Shown piece by piece: positions 1-9,162 of a stretch of 64,000 nucleotides of DNA. Both the position numbers and the translations under genes were made by a program. Source of the stretch: Sideroxydans sp. (GTDB lineage Bacteria > Pseudomonadota > Gammaproteobacteria > Burkholderiales > Gallionellaceae); assembly GCA_016124455.1 (NCBI GenBank), contig WGNQ01000016.1, positions 107,818-171,817 of the forward strand. Reading direction: 5' to 3'. Every line of letters starts with the position of its first letter. Positions within the stretch are counted from its first letter, which is position 1. The notes under the pieces are model-generated. The model saw nothing but the letters and a program-made list of their open reading frames with translations. It searched no databases and had not been told where the DNA came from.

Positions 1-1604
1 TAATGCAGCAGGAATTCCTTATGCTCGAGTGCCTTGCGCAATTCGTCCTCGAGCACGACGCGCGCGGCAATCGCATGCTGCATGTGCTGGTCGAAAAAGC
101 GTAATGTATTGCGGCCGGCTTTCTTGGCCTGGTACATGGCGATATCCGCCTGCTTCAGCAGCTCCTCTATTGCCTGCTGGTGCCCATGGAACAGTGTGGC
201 ACCGATGCTGCAGGTGCTGCGGCATTCATAACTGGCCAACTGGTATGGCCGGCCAAGCGCCACGATGATTTTTTCACCAACGGCCTCAGTCTGCGTTGCC
301 GCGCCCAGCGCATCCGGCCCCAGGTTTTCCAGCATCACCACGAACTCATCACCGCCCAGGCGGGCCACCGAATCACCTTCGCGCACGCACCCGGTAAGGC
401 GTTGCGCAGCCTGTTGCAACAGCAGGTCGCCAATGTCGTGTCCCAGAGTGTCGTTGAGCGCCTTGAAATTATCCAGGTCGATGAACAACAATGCGCTGAA
501 TTGCCCGCTGCGCGCACTGGAAGCCATGACCTGCCCCAGGCGGTCCAGCAGCAACCGCCGGTTGGGCAGTTCAGTAAGGTGGTCGTAGAACGCGAGGTTG
601 TTGATCCGCTCTTCCGCCTGTTTGCGTTCGGTAATGTCCTGCACGATGGCGACGCCACCCACGATTTGCCCGTTGTCATCCAGACAGGAAGCGCAGGTCA
701 TGTATATCCAGCCAGCCGCCTCGCTGAAAGTTGCCTGGTACGGGCCTTCGTAATAGCCGATCTCGCCTTGCAGCGACTGCTCCAGCGCAGGCATGATCGC
801 CTGATCCCTGATGCGCCGCAGGTACAGGCCGGTAAGGCGCTCAGCCGTACTGTGCAACATGTCGCCCAGCAACTTGTTGCAATAGGTAATGGTGAGGTCG
901 ATATCGTAGTGAAAAATTCCGACCGGCGAATGATTCAGCAACAGGCGATAGCGCTCTTCGCTGACTCTGGTTTTTTCTTCACGCTCGTCAGCCTCGATAC
1001 GCAGCACAATGTGCTGACGCACCTGCTGATTGATGCGCCACAGGCTCAGGATCATGAAGCCGAGATACAGCGATATCGCCACGCCCATGGCTAGCGACAG
1101 ACTGTCGCCCGCGACAAACAGGCGGATGATGATCGGCACTATCAGGGCCAGCGAGAACACATTGGCGCTGACCAGGTCGGCCGAAAACGCGATCACACCA
1201 CCGGCGGTCATCCCCGCCAGCACGAAGACCAGGAACATCTGGTGCTGCGCATGATCCGCGGGAAAGAGCAGGAATCCGGCAGCCCCCCACGCCAGGCCGG
1301 CGGCCAGCACACCGATGCGGAATGTCACCAGTCGCTTATATACGGCGGCAGGACTGGTCGCAGGAACACGCTGATAGACGATAATCATGGCCGCCCGGAA
1401 CAGCACGGCTGATGCCATGAGGGCACACCAGACAGTCAGCGGCATGCCCACAACCACATCCCGCTGGATAAAGATCAGCAACACCGCGAGCAATACACTG
1501 GCAATCAGCGACACTCTGCTGACCGAAACCAGATGCTGCAACAGTGCAGACTGTATTTTTGCCTTATTTTCCAAAGTATCCCTGCATTCAGGATTAATGC
1601 TCAC
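1..1604 (-). CDS. Membrane sensor with PAS and GGDEF domains, probable GGDEF-EAL protein (3' end outside window)
   Basis: This frame stays open from a GTG at 1604 to the window edge, about 534 residues. Residues about 25-190 are a block of hydrophobic helices resembling a MASE-type membrane sensor. A PAS region follows (about 215-330), then a diguanylate cyclase domain with GGDEF at 417-421 and a REGD product-inhibition site (RxxD) starting at residue 408. The last visible residues are the linker that precedes an EAL domain in the paralogue at 1756-4518, so an EAL phosphodiesterase domain probably follows outside. It should make, and perhaps also degrade, cyclic-di-GMP at the inner membrane. 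No strong ribosome site precedes the GTG, so the start is tentative. Confidence 0.85.
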   Translation of the reverse strand, partial: MSINPECRDTLENKAKIQSALLQHLVSVSRVSLIASVLLAVLLIFIQRDVVVGMPLTVWCALMASAVLFRAAMIIVYQRVPATSPAAVYKRLVTFRIGVLAAGLAWGAAGFLLFPADHAQHQMFLVFVLAGMTAGGVIAFSADLVSANVFSLALIVPIIIRLFVAGDSLSLAMGVAISLYLGFMILSLWRINQQVRQHIVLRIEADEREEKTRVSEERYRLLLNHSPVGIFHYDIDLTITYCNKLLGDMLHSTAERLTGLYLRRIRDQAIMPALEQSLQGEIGYYEGPYQATFSEAAGWIYMTCASCLDDNGQIVGGVAIVQDITERKQAEERINNLAFYDHLTELPNRRLLLDRLGQVMASSARSGQFSALLFIDLDNFKALNDTLGHDIGDLLLQQAAQRLTGCVREGDSVARLGGDEFVVMLENLGPDALGAATQTEAVGEKIIVALGRPYQLASYECRSTCSIGATLFHGHQQAIEELLKQADIAMYQAKKAGRNTLRFFDQHMQHAIAARVVLEDELRKALEHKEFLLH

Positions 1605-1755
1605 CCGATCCGCGCAAACCCGGACCAGGTGACAGTTAAGTCGTCCGGATTATGCCCTAAATTGATATTGCCTTTATTACTACGGAACACGGCAATGCCG
1701 GCTGCTGGCTGCGCGCCGCACCTTTCTCGCATCTGCCTTGCCGCAAGGCGGATAA

Positions 1756-4518
1756 TCATGCAAGCAGCAGTTCAAACTGTTCTATCGGCACCGGTTTGCC
1801 GAACAGGTAGCCCTGGAAAGCATGACAACCGTGCGCGGCAAGAAACTCGCGTTGCGCCTCCACTTCGACCCCCTCTGCGATCAGGTCCAGCCCCAACGCC
1901 TCGGTCATCGCAATAATGGTCTGCACGATGGCCGCATCGTTCGCATCGACGGTGATGTCGCGTACGAAGGACTGGTCGATCTTGAGCTGGCTGAGTGGCA
2001 GGCGCTTCAGGTATTGCAGGGAAGAATAGCCGGTACCGAAGTCATCCAGTGACAGCCGCACGCCGATCGCGTTCAATGCATTCATGGTGCCCAGGGTCTC
2101 TTCGATGTCTTCCAGCAACATGCTTTCCGTCAGCTCCAGCTTGAGCAATGCCGGATTAATGGAATGGCGCCGCACCGCAGCCTGTACCTCGGTTGCAAAA
2201 TCAGCCTGGTGAAATTGCAGGGCGCTGATGTTTACCGCCAGCGCCAGATTGCGCGTCCGCTCGTCATGTGCCCATGCCTTGAGCTGGGCGCAGGCCGTTT
2301 CCAGCACCCACTTGCCGATGGGCAGGATCAGGCTGGTTTCTTCCGCGAGGGAAATGAATTGCGCCGGATGCATCATGCCGCGCTCGGGATGCATCCAGCG
2401 AATTAGCGCCTCAGCACCCAGCGGGTGGCCCGCGCTATCCGCCTGGACCTGGTAATACAGCTGGAACTGCCGGTTATCCAGCGCCCTGTGCAATTCGCCC
2501 TCGAGTACGGCCCGGGTATTGATGAGCTCCTGCATCCGGTGATCGAAGAAGCGCAGGGTATTGCGGCCGGCCTTCTTCGCCTGGTACATGGCAATGTCAG
2601 CCTGCTTCAGCAGTTCCTCGGCCTCCTGCGATTCCCCGCTGAATACGGTCGCGCCGATACTGCCGGAACTGCGGAACACATTGCTCCCCAGTTGATAGGG
2701 CTGGTTCAGGACGGCCAGGATCTTCTCACCGATCGCACCGGCCTGCCCCACCGCCTCTATCGGCTGCTCGCTCAGGTTTTCCAGCATGACCACGAACTCG
2801 TCGCCCCCGAGGCGGGCGACCGTATCGCCTTCGCGCACGCATGCAGTCAGGTGGCCGGCAACCTGCTGCAACAGCAAATCCCCCATGACATGACCCAGGG
2901 TGTCGTTGAGTGTCTTGAAATTATCCAGGTCGATGAACAGCAGTGCGCCCTGCCTGCCGCTGCGCGCACTGGACGCCAGCGCCTGGCCCAGCCGGTCCAG
3001 CAGGAGTTGCCGGTTGGGCAGGCGCGTAAGCGGGTCATGGAATGCCAGTTGCTGGATTTTTTCCTCTGCCGCCTTGCGCTCGGTAATGTCGGTATGCGAG
3101 CCGACATAATGGGTGACCGCACCGTCCTCCCCCTTGACCGCAGTGATGGTGAGCCACTTGGGATAGACTTCGCCATTCTTGCGCCGATCCCAGATTTCTC
3201 CCTGCCATGTGCCGGTATCGGTGATGGCAGCCCACATTTCACGATAGAAGTCGGCATCGTGACGTCCCGACTTGAGCAGGCGCGGTGTCTGCCCCACAAC
3301 CTCCCCGGCGGCATAACCCGTGCTCTCGGTAAATGCCTGGTTGACCCGCAGGATCACGCCGTTGGCATCCGTAATGATCAGGCTTTCCTGGGACTCGAAG
3401 GCGGTTGCGGCAATACGCAGGTCTGTTTCGGCCTGCTTGCGATGGGTGATGTCGTGACTTGATGCAAACAGATATTGCTGCCCGTCTATCTCCACTCCTG
3501 TCGTACTGACTTCAACGTCGATCAGCGAACCATCCCTGCGGCGGTGCCGCGTTTCAAACCGCGCACCATTCAGCTGGATCAACACCCGGAAACGCCCCAT
3601 CAATTCCTCGAGCGACCATTGTGCATCCCAGTCGGCCACATTCAAGGTACCGATCTCTTCCCGGGAATACCCGAGCATGTGGCAGAAGGTATCGTTGGCC
3701 TCGACCAGGTTGCCCAGGATATCCATGATATGGATCCCTTCCAGCGCAGAACTCATCAGTGCCTGTTGCCGCAGTGCCAGCGCATTCCTGTCATGCTCGA
3801 TCCGTTTGCGCTCGGTGATGTCCCGGGCAAAGGCGAAGAACTGCTGCAACTCTGCCACATAGCTGACCGAAATCTCGACATCGACCAGGTGGCCATCTTT
3901 ATGGCGGTGCCGCGTTTCAAAAAGTTCGTGACCCTGCTCGATTATCCTTTTGACGCGCGCCTGCATCGCCTGCATATCGTCAATCGCCTCCAGGTCGGCG
4001 ACATGCATGCGCAATAGTTCCTCAACGGAATAGCCCGTCATGTCAGCATAAGCCTGGTTGACCTCCACCAGCTTGCCCTGCTGGTCGACTCCCCAGAAAC
4101 CTTCATGGCTGTTGTTGATGACCAGGGTATGGCGCCGCATCAGCGCTTCGTATTTCTTGCGCTCGCCTATGTCCCGACTGGAGGCAAAAAAATATATTTT
4201 TCCCTCGATATCGATGCCCGTACTGCTGATCTCGACATCGATGAGTCCACCATCCTTGCGCCGGTGCACGGTCTCAAACCTTGCGCTCTTGCCGACAACC
4301 GCCCGCAGTCTCGCCTGCAATTCAGCCTTCGACCACTGCGCGTTCCAGTCCGCGATGTTGAGACTGCCCACTTCCGCCCGGGTATAGCCCAGCATCTCGC
4401 AGAAGGAATCGTTGGCCTCGATGAGATTGCCCTGCGCATCCATGACATGGATGCCATCCAGCGCATTCTTCATCAACATCTGATAGAACCTGAGTTGTGC
4501 CTTGGTTTCCGTTGTCAT
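1756..4518 (-). CDS. Multi-PAS GGDEF-EAL cyclic-di-GMP enzyme
   Basis: A 920-residue protein with four PAS/PAC repeats (about 10-120, 125-240, 255-365, 370-485), then GGDEF (about 490-655) and EAL (about 665-915). GGDEF is intact at 571-575 with an RxxD inhibition site (REGD) just before it. EAL is intact at 703-705, and the later catalytic motifs ELTES, DDFGTGYSS, KID and AEGVE are all present, so both synthase and phosphodiesterase activities are possible. No signal peptide or membrane segment is seen, so it is a cytoplasmic sensor. It lies 43 bp downstream of the HD-GYP gene on the same strand. PAS 1 and PAS 3 look like recent duplicates of each other. Confidence 0.93.
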   Translation of the reverse strand: MTTETKAQLRFYQMLMKNALDGIHVMDAQGNLIEANDSFCEMLGYTRAEVGSLNIADWNAQWSKAELQARLRAVVGKSARFETVHRRKDGGLIDVEISSTGIDIEGKIYFFASSRDIGERKKYEALMRRHTLVINNSHEGFWGVDQQGKLVEVNQAYADMTGYSVEELLRMHVADLEAIDDMQAMQARVKRIIEQGHELFETRHRHKDGHLVDVEISVSYVAELQQFFAFARDITERKRIEHDRNALALRQQALMSSALEGIHIMDILGNLVEANDTFCHMLGYSREEIGTLNVADWDAQWSLEELMGRFRVLIQLNGARFETRHRRRDGSLIDVEVSTTGVEIDGQQYLFASSHDITHRKQAETDLRIAATAFESQESLIITDANGVILRVNQAFTESTGYAAGEVVGQTPRLLKSGRHDADFYREMWAAITDTGTWQGEIWDRRKNGEVYPKWLTITAVKGEDGAVTHYVGSHTDITERKAAEEKIQQLAFHDPLTRLPNRQLLLDRLGQALASSARSGRQGALLFIDLDNFKTLNDTLGHVMGDLLLQQVAGHLTACVREGDTVARLGGDEFVVMLENLSEQPIEAVGQAGAIGEKILAVLNQPYQLGSNVFRSSGSIGATVFSGESQEAEELLKQADIAMYQAKKAGRNTLRFFDHRMQELINTRAVLEGELHRALDNRQFQLYYQVQADSAGHPLGAEALIRWMHPERGMMHPAQFISLAEETSLILPIGKWVLETACAQLKAWAHDERTRNLALAVNISALQFHQADFATEVQAAVRRHSINPALLKLELTESMLLEDIEETLGTMNALNAIGVRLSLDDFGTGYSSLQYLKRLPLSQLKIDQSFVRDITVDANDAAIVQTIIAMTEALGLDLIAEGVEVEAQREFLAAHGCHAFQGYLFGKPVPIEQFELLLA

Positions 4519-4561
4519 TTATCCGATTTCGCAAATCAAGCAATTGTCCCAAACCAGCCAC

Positions 4562-7500
4562 TCATGCCTGCCGCGGCAAGTCGCACGCTATCTTTTGTCC
4601 CCCGAACGTGAACCCCTGTTCAGTGAACAATTTCAGGCAGGCATCGACCACCGCTGCATCGTACTTGCTGCCGCGACCACTCCGTATTTCATCCAGCGCA
4701 ACTTCGGCACCCAGTGACGAGCGATACGGGCGATGCGTGGACATCGCATCCACCACGTCAGCCACGGCAATAATCCTCGACTCGAGCAGTATCTGGTCGC
4801 CTTTCAGCCCCTGCGGATAGCCGGAGCCATCCATTCTCTCATGGTGCTGCAAGACGATATCGGCGATCGGCCAGGGAAATTTAACGTCTTTCAATATCTC
4901 GTATCCATCCTGCGGATGGGTTCTGACGAGGCGCAACTCAATATCGCTGAGCTTGCCGGGTTTGGCGAGTATTTCCGCCGGAATATGGATTTTCCCCAGG
5001 TCGTGAATGATGGCCGCAAGATGGATGCCATTGACCCGGTCTTCCGGCAGTCCCATTTCCCTGGCAATGGCGGTCGCCACCTCGCTGACACGGCGCTGGT
5101 GACCGGCGGTATAGGGATCACGCGCTTCCACGGTACCCGCAATGGCCTGGATGGATTGCTCCAGGCTCTCCTGCAGGATAGTGGCGTGCTGCTCGTGTTC
5201 GATCCGGGTGCGCAAGTTGACGACGCCATATGCCAGGTCGTTGGCCAACTCTTCCAGAAACTGCACCTCTTCCCCGTCGAAAGCATCCGCCCTGGATGAA
5301 TAAATACTAAGGCCGCCGAATGTCTTGCCATCAATGGATAAGGGCAGGGCAAGGTTGGAAACATAGCCGCTTGCCTGCACGGCTTCTTTCCAGCCGGCAT
5401 ATCCCGGCTCGCCTGCGATATCCCGGCAAATCTGCGTTGTCCCGCCACGAATGGCTCTCGCAACCGGCACTTGCCCCTGTGCGGTATCGGCCCAGCTGAC
5501 ATCCTGCACCAGATAATAACCCGCCTCCGTGCTCGCCCACGCCATCGGCACGATGCGCTTTTGTGCGTCGTGCTCGGCATAGCAAACCGCCGCCAGGCGG
5601 TAGCCGCCCTCATGCACGATGATATTGGTCACCGCCTGCAGCAACCCGCTCTCGCTGGTCGCCTGCACCACCGCCATATTGCTCGCCGACAAGGTTCTGA
5701 GCGCACGGTTGGCACGCGCCAGTGTCTCTTCGTACAATTTTCGATCACTGATATCGCGCACGATGCTCAACAGATAGTGCCGGTCGAGTTCTACCTGTTT
5801 CGCACTGATTTCCACCGGAAACATCGAGCCATCCTTGCGCCGGTGCCTGCTTTCGAATCGCGCGGCCCCCGTTTGCTGAATCCGCCGCCGCATCGCAGCG
5901 GCCGCATCCTCGTCAAACTCCGGATCCAGATCCATGACGCGCATGGAAAGCAGCTCTTCCCGGCTGTAACCCAGGCTGAGGCATTCCGTTTCGTTGACAT
6001 CCAGGAATTTCAGAGTGGCCAGGTCGATCACCTCGATACCGTCGCTGGAGTTGTCGAGCAGGGTGCGGAACAGCCTCTGGTTCTCCGAGGCCTGCCTGCG
6101 TTCGGTGACGTCGAAGATCACGCCATCGATATAAAGCGGCATGCCGTCCTCGCCGAAAACCGGCTTGCCATGCTCGGCCAGCCAGCGAATGTCGCCGTTC
6201 TTGTGTCGCAGCCGGTAGTCCACCATAAACGCACGATGTTCGGCTACTGCCCGCATGACCTCGACCACCACCCCGGGACGATCCTCATCCAGGATCAGCG
6301 GCTCGATCGAACACACCTTCCCCTTGTCCAGCTCATCCTCAGTGTAGCCTGTGACCTGGGCAACCATTTTGTTGTAAAAATCCATCCGCCCCCCCTCACG
6401 GACGAACACCCGGTAAGCGATGCCCGGCAGGTTCTCCGCCATCGTCCGGTAAGCAAGCTCGCTGGCACGCAACTCCGCTTCCGTCCGCTTGCGCTCGGTG
6501 ATGTCGCGGAACATTCCCACCATATAGTTTTTGCCGCCGAAACTCACCGCGGAAGTATTGATGTCGGCATAGAACACCGAGCCATCCTTGCGCTTCATCG
6601 GCATATCCCTGGCCAGCTCGATCTCGCCACGCGCCTGTTTGCCAAACTGCTCGAAGACATAGGGCAGATCCTGCTGCGGATGCAGATCCTTAACACTGAG
6701 TTGGGCAAACTCTTCCGGGCTGTAACCCAGCATGCGGCACATCGCCAGATTGCCGGCAGAGAGCCGCTGGCTCTCGACTTCTACCAGCCCGATACCATCG
6801 AGCGCGCCGTCAAAGATGGCACGCAGCCTTTCCGTCGAATCATGCAACAGGCTTTCCACCTGCTTGCGTTCGGTAATGTTGCGCACGATATTCAACACAT
6901 AAGGCCGGTCGAGCTCCACCAGTTTCGTACTGACCTCCACCGGGAACGTCGAACCATCCTTGCGCCGGTGCACACTTTCGAGCTGCATACTGCCCGATTG
7001 CCGAACCTGACCCACTATCGCTTTCTTCAGTTCCGGGGTGAATGTCGGATCGACATTCTCAATAGTCATCGACAGCAGCTCTTCCCGGCTGTAACCCAGC
7101 TCGCGGCATTCCGTTTCGTTCACATCAAGAAAACCCGAGGTTGCGGGGTCGAGCACCTCAATGGCATCGCTGGAATTGTCGAGCAGAGTGCGGAACAACA
7201 ACAGGTATTCTTCTGTATGCTGGCGTTCGGTGATGTCTTCCAAGGCGTGCACCGAGTACAGGTAGGCACCCTGCTTGTCCGTGACCGAATAGGCGCGCGA
7301 ACGATAGGCCCTGTCGCCAACTTGCATCTCGTCATCTTCTGCTTCGACCGACTGCTCAACCGTCCGTCGGCAATTGGGCAGCGGGACATGCGTCAGGGGG
7401 AATACTTCGAAATAAGGCTGGCCGATGATCTGCTCGAAAGGCATCCCGGCGCGTTGCTGGTAGGCCTTGTTGCAACGCAGGATGCGGAAGTCCCTGTCGT

Positions 7501-7681
7501 GCACAAAAATCGGGTCGTCCACCGCATCCAGAACCGTCTCCCATTCCTGATGCGCACGCTCAATTTTCTGGACGCTTGCCTGATGCTCGGCTTCCTGGCG
7601 TGCAAGACGTGCTTCGGCTTTGGCCAGCGCATGTTGCGCCGCCTCCAGTCCGCGTTGCAGCTTTTCAAGTGCGTCGCTCAT
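4562..7681 (-). CDS. Multi-PAS, GAF and HD-GYP cyclic-di-GMP phosphodiesterase
   Basis: A 1039-residue cytoplasmic protein. A short N-terminal coiled coil (about 1-45) is followed by five PAS/PAC units to about residue 660, a GAF-like domain (about 680-830) and a C-terminal HD-GYP domain. The HD pair is at 893-894 in HDLGKIHIP, followed by HHERMDGSGYP with GYP at 954-956, so the metal site and GYP signature are complete. The family hydrolyses cyclic-di-GMP to GMP. A ribosome site GGAGAAGG sits about 8 bases before the ATG. It is the first gene of a same-strand run with the two GGDEF genes, giving opposing enzymes side by side. The ligands of the PAS and GAF domains are unknown. Confidence 0.93.
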   Translation of the reverse strand: MSDALEKLQRGLEAAQHALAKAEARLARQEAEHQASVQKIERAHQEWETVLDAVDDPIFVHDRDFRILRCNKAYQQRAGMPFEQIIGQPYFEVFPLTHVPLPNCRRTVEQSVEAEDDEMQVGDRAYRSRAYSVTDKQGAYLYSVHALEDITERQHTEEYLLLFRTLLDNSSDAIEVLDPATSGFLDVNETECRELGYSREELLSMTIENVDPTFTPELKKAIVGQVRQSGSMQLESVHRRKDGSTFPVEVSTKLVELDRPYVLNIVRNITERKQVESLLHDSTERLRAIFDGALDGIGLVEVESQRLSAGNLAMCRMLGYSPEEFAQLSVKDLHPQQDLPYVFEQFGKQARGEIELARDMPMKRKDGSVFYADINTSAVSFGGKNYMVGMFRDITERKRTEAELRASELAYRTMAENLPGIAYRVFVREGGRMDFYNKMVAQVTGYTEDELDKGKVCSIEPLILDEDRPGVVVEVMRAVAEHRAFMVDYRLRHKNGDIRWLAEHGKPVFGEDGMPLYIDGVIFDVTERRQASENQRLFRTLLDNSSDGIEVIDLATLKFLDVNETECLSLGYSREELLSMRVMDLDPEFDEDAAAAMRRRIQQTGAARFESRHRRKDGSMFPVEISAKQVELDRHYLLSIVRDISDRKLYEETLARANRALRTLSASNMAVVQATSESGLLQAVTNIIVHEGGYRLAAVCYAEHDAQKRIVPMAWASTEAGYYLVQDVSWADTAQGQVPVARAIRGGTTQICRDIAGEPGYAGWKEAVQASGYVSNLALPLSIDGKTFGGLSIYSSRADAFDGEEVQFLEELANDLAYGVVNLRTRIEHEQHATILQESLEQSIQAIAGTVEARDPYTAGHQRRVSEVATAIAREMGLPEDRVNGIHLAAIIHDLGKIHIPAEILAKPGKLSDIELRLVRTHPQDGYEILKDVKFPWPIADIVLQHHERMDGSGYPQGLKGDQILLESRIIAVADVVDAMSTHRPYRSSLGAEVALDEIRSGRGSKYDAAVVDACLKLFTEQGFTFGGQKIACDLPRQA

Positions 7682-7820
7682 AAGCCCGCCTTCTCCGGAT
7701 CAGTTCACGGTCAGCGCAATCTAAAAATGCCCCAGCAAGCCTGCATGCAAACTATACTCCCACAGTTGCCCGTTAAGCCAGTCGCAATCCATGCATGCAG
7801 TTTTCCCGCACGCATCATCC

Positions 7821-8441
7821 TCAGGCTACATACAACAGGATAGCGAAATAATGCAGGGCACTGCCGGCCAGCACGAACAAGTGCCAGATGCCGTGCCAGT
7901 GCGCAAACTTTTCATCGTGAAAATAGAAGATGGTGCCGACGGTATAGGCAATGCCGCCTGCCGCGATCCAGGCAAAACCCGCCCAGGACAAGGTGGCCGC
8001 CAACGGCGCAACGGCGACCACGGCAATCCAGCCCATAAGGATGTATATCACCAGCGATGCTGCCCGCGTTTTCCGGACCAGCCATATTTCCTGCAATATC
8101 CCGACCAGTGCCAGCCCCCAGACCACGCCGAACAACGACCACCCCCATGCCCCGCGCAAACTGACCAGCGCAAATGGCGTATAGGTACCGGCAATCAGCA
8201 GGTAAATGGAATTGTGGTCGAGCATGCGCAGGATTCTCTTGGCCTTGCCCTGCCTGGCGTTGTGGTACAGCGTGGAAGAGCTGTACATCAGCACCAGTGT
8301 CGCGCCGTAGATCGAGAAACTGACGACTTTCCACGCATCGCCGCCGAGCGCAGCCAGTACGATAAGCACCGCACTGCCGCCCAATGCCAATAACGAACCG
8401 ACCAGATGGGTGTAGGTATTGAGTTTCTCGCCGTGTTCCAT
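7821..8441 (-). CDS. trhA: Hemolysin III family (PAQR-like) membrane protein
   Basis: A 206-residue protein with about seven hydrophobic helices. The N-terminal GEKLNTYTHLVG, the SSTLYHN segment and the LDHNSIYLLIAGTYTPF segment match the hemolysin III/YqfA branch of the PAQR superfamily, whose conserved Asp and His residues suggest a metal-dependent membrane hydrolase. A conserved His near the C-terminus (GIWHLFV) is also present. Family members affect membrane fluidity; the hemolysin name comes from heterologous assays and is not evidence of toxicity. It is flanked by non-coding DNA on both sides and is probably monocistronic. Confidence 0.88.
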   Translation of the reverse strand: MEHGEKLNTYTHLVGSLLALGGSAVLIVLAALGGDAWKVVSFSIYGATLVLMYSSSTLYHNARQGKAKRILRMLDHNSIYLLIAGTYTPFALVSLRGAWGWSLFGVVWGLALVGILQEIWLVRKTRAASLVIYILMGWIAVVAVAPLAATLSWAGFAWIAAGGIAYTVGTIFYFHDEKFAHWHGIWHLFVLAGSALHYFAILLYVA

Positions 8442-8450
8442 CGAATTTCA

Positions 8451-8524
8451 CCCGCTACGGAGTTGGCTGACGCAAAGCACGTGCGCTACGAACACTACCG
8501 CAACCAACTCCCCTGTAGCGCGGG
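8451..8524. repeat. Long imperfect inverted repeat between trhA and hupE
   Basis: The arm CCCGCTAC then GGAGTTGG (8451-8466) is mirrored by CCAACTCC (8504-8511), a 3-base bulge, then GTAGCG-CGGG (8515-8524). The 37-base loop contains the palindrome GCACGTGC and another CGCTACG. It lies downstream of hupE and just upstream of the trhA start, both read on the minus strand. No T-run follows, so it is not a classical intrinsic terminator. It could be a REP-like repeat, an mRNA-end stabiliser or a structured RNA. Confidence 0.6.
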
Positions 8525-8560
8525 ATTTCCGGATACACGCCTGGACACTTCCTCCGTTGC

Positions 8561-9142
8561 TTAGCCGGCGGCCAGCAGATAAGCGCCGCTCGCGGCAATC
8601 GCAACCCCCAGCGCCCTGGCCAGCACGGCATGACGCTTCTGTGTCGCGATACCGACGGCAATTCCGCCCAGATGCAGGGTCGCCGTCGCGGCGAGAAAGC
8701 CCAGCGCATAGGCGAGTGGTGCAGCGGATTCAGGCAACTCAAGGCCATGTGCGTAACCATGCAGCAGGCCGAACAGCGCGGTGATCGCCACGCTCAGGAT
8801 GACCGGCAGCCGCAGCGAAAGTGCCGTCAGCAAACCCAGTGCCAGCACCGAAGCGGCAATGCCCGCCTCGACCAGCGGCAGCGCCTGCCAGTGCATGGCA
8901 ACGCCTGCACCGGCGGCAAGCATGCTCATGAAGGTGACCGGCAGCAGCCATACCTTGCGCCCGCCGCCCTGTGCCGCCCACAGGCCCACCGCCACCATCG
9001 CCAGCAGGTGGTCAAGCCCCGAGAATGGATGCATCAGTCCTGCCGCCAGGCCGGACACATCGTGCCCCGGATGGGCGAATGCACTGCTGCTGGCCGCCAA
9101 TAACAGGCATGACGCCAGGAATTTTGCGAACGGGTTACGCAT
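8561..9142 (-). CDS. hupE: HupE/UreJ family membrane protein
   Basis: A 193-residue membrane protein with a cleavable signal peptide ending near AFAHPGHD and about six further helices. The HPGHD motif after the signal and HPFSGLDHLLAMVAVGLWA are HupE/UreJ hallmarks. The family is tied to nickel uptake for hydrogenase or urease, which fits the hydrogenase large-subunit gene 20 bp upstream on the same strand. The ATG at 9142 was chosen over longer in-frame starts because GGAGAAACG precedes it and the signal peptide begins there. It is probably the last gene of the hup operon. Confidence 0.9.
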   Translation of the reverse strand: MRNPFAKFLASCLLLAASSSAFAHPGHDVSGLAAGLMHPFSGLDHLLAMVAVGLWAAQGGGRKVWLLPVTFMSMLAAGAGVAMHWQALPLVEAGIAASVLALGLLTALSLRLPVILSVAITALFGLLHGYAHGLELPESAAPLAYALGFLAATATLHLGGIAVGIATQKRHAVLARALGVAIAASGAYLLAAG

Positions 9143-9162
9143 ATCGTTTCTCCTTGGATGTG

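Noticed and set aside
180..1094. Long plus-strand frame opposite the first GGDEF gene
   Set aside because: It mirrors the minus-strand GGDEF frame, which carries all motifs; the plus-strand product has no recognisable domain.
5471..7843. 790-residue plus-strand frame opposite the HD-GYP gene
   Set aside because: It is an antisense shadow of a GC-rich PAS gene; composition is His/Arg/Gln-rich and without family signatures.
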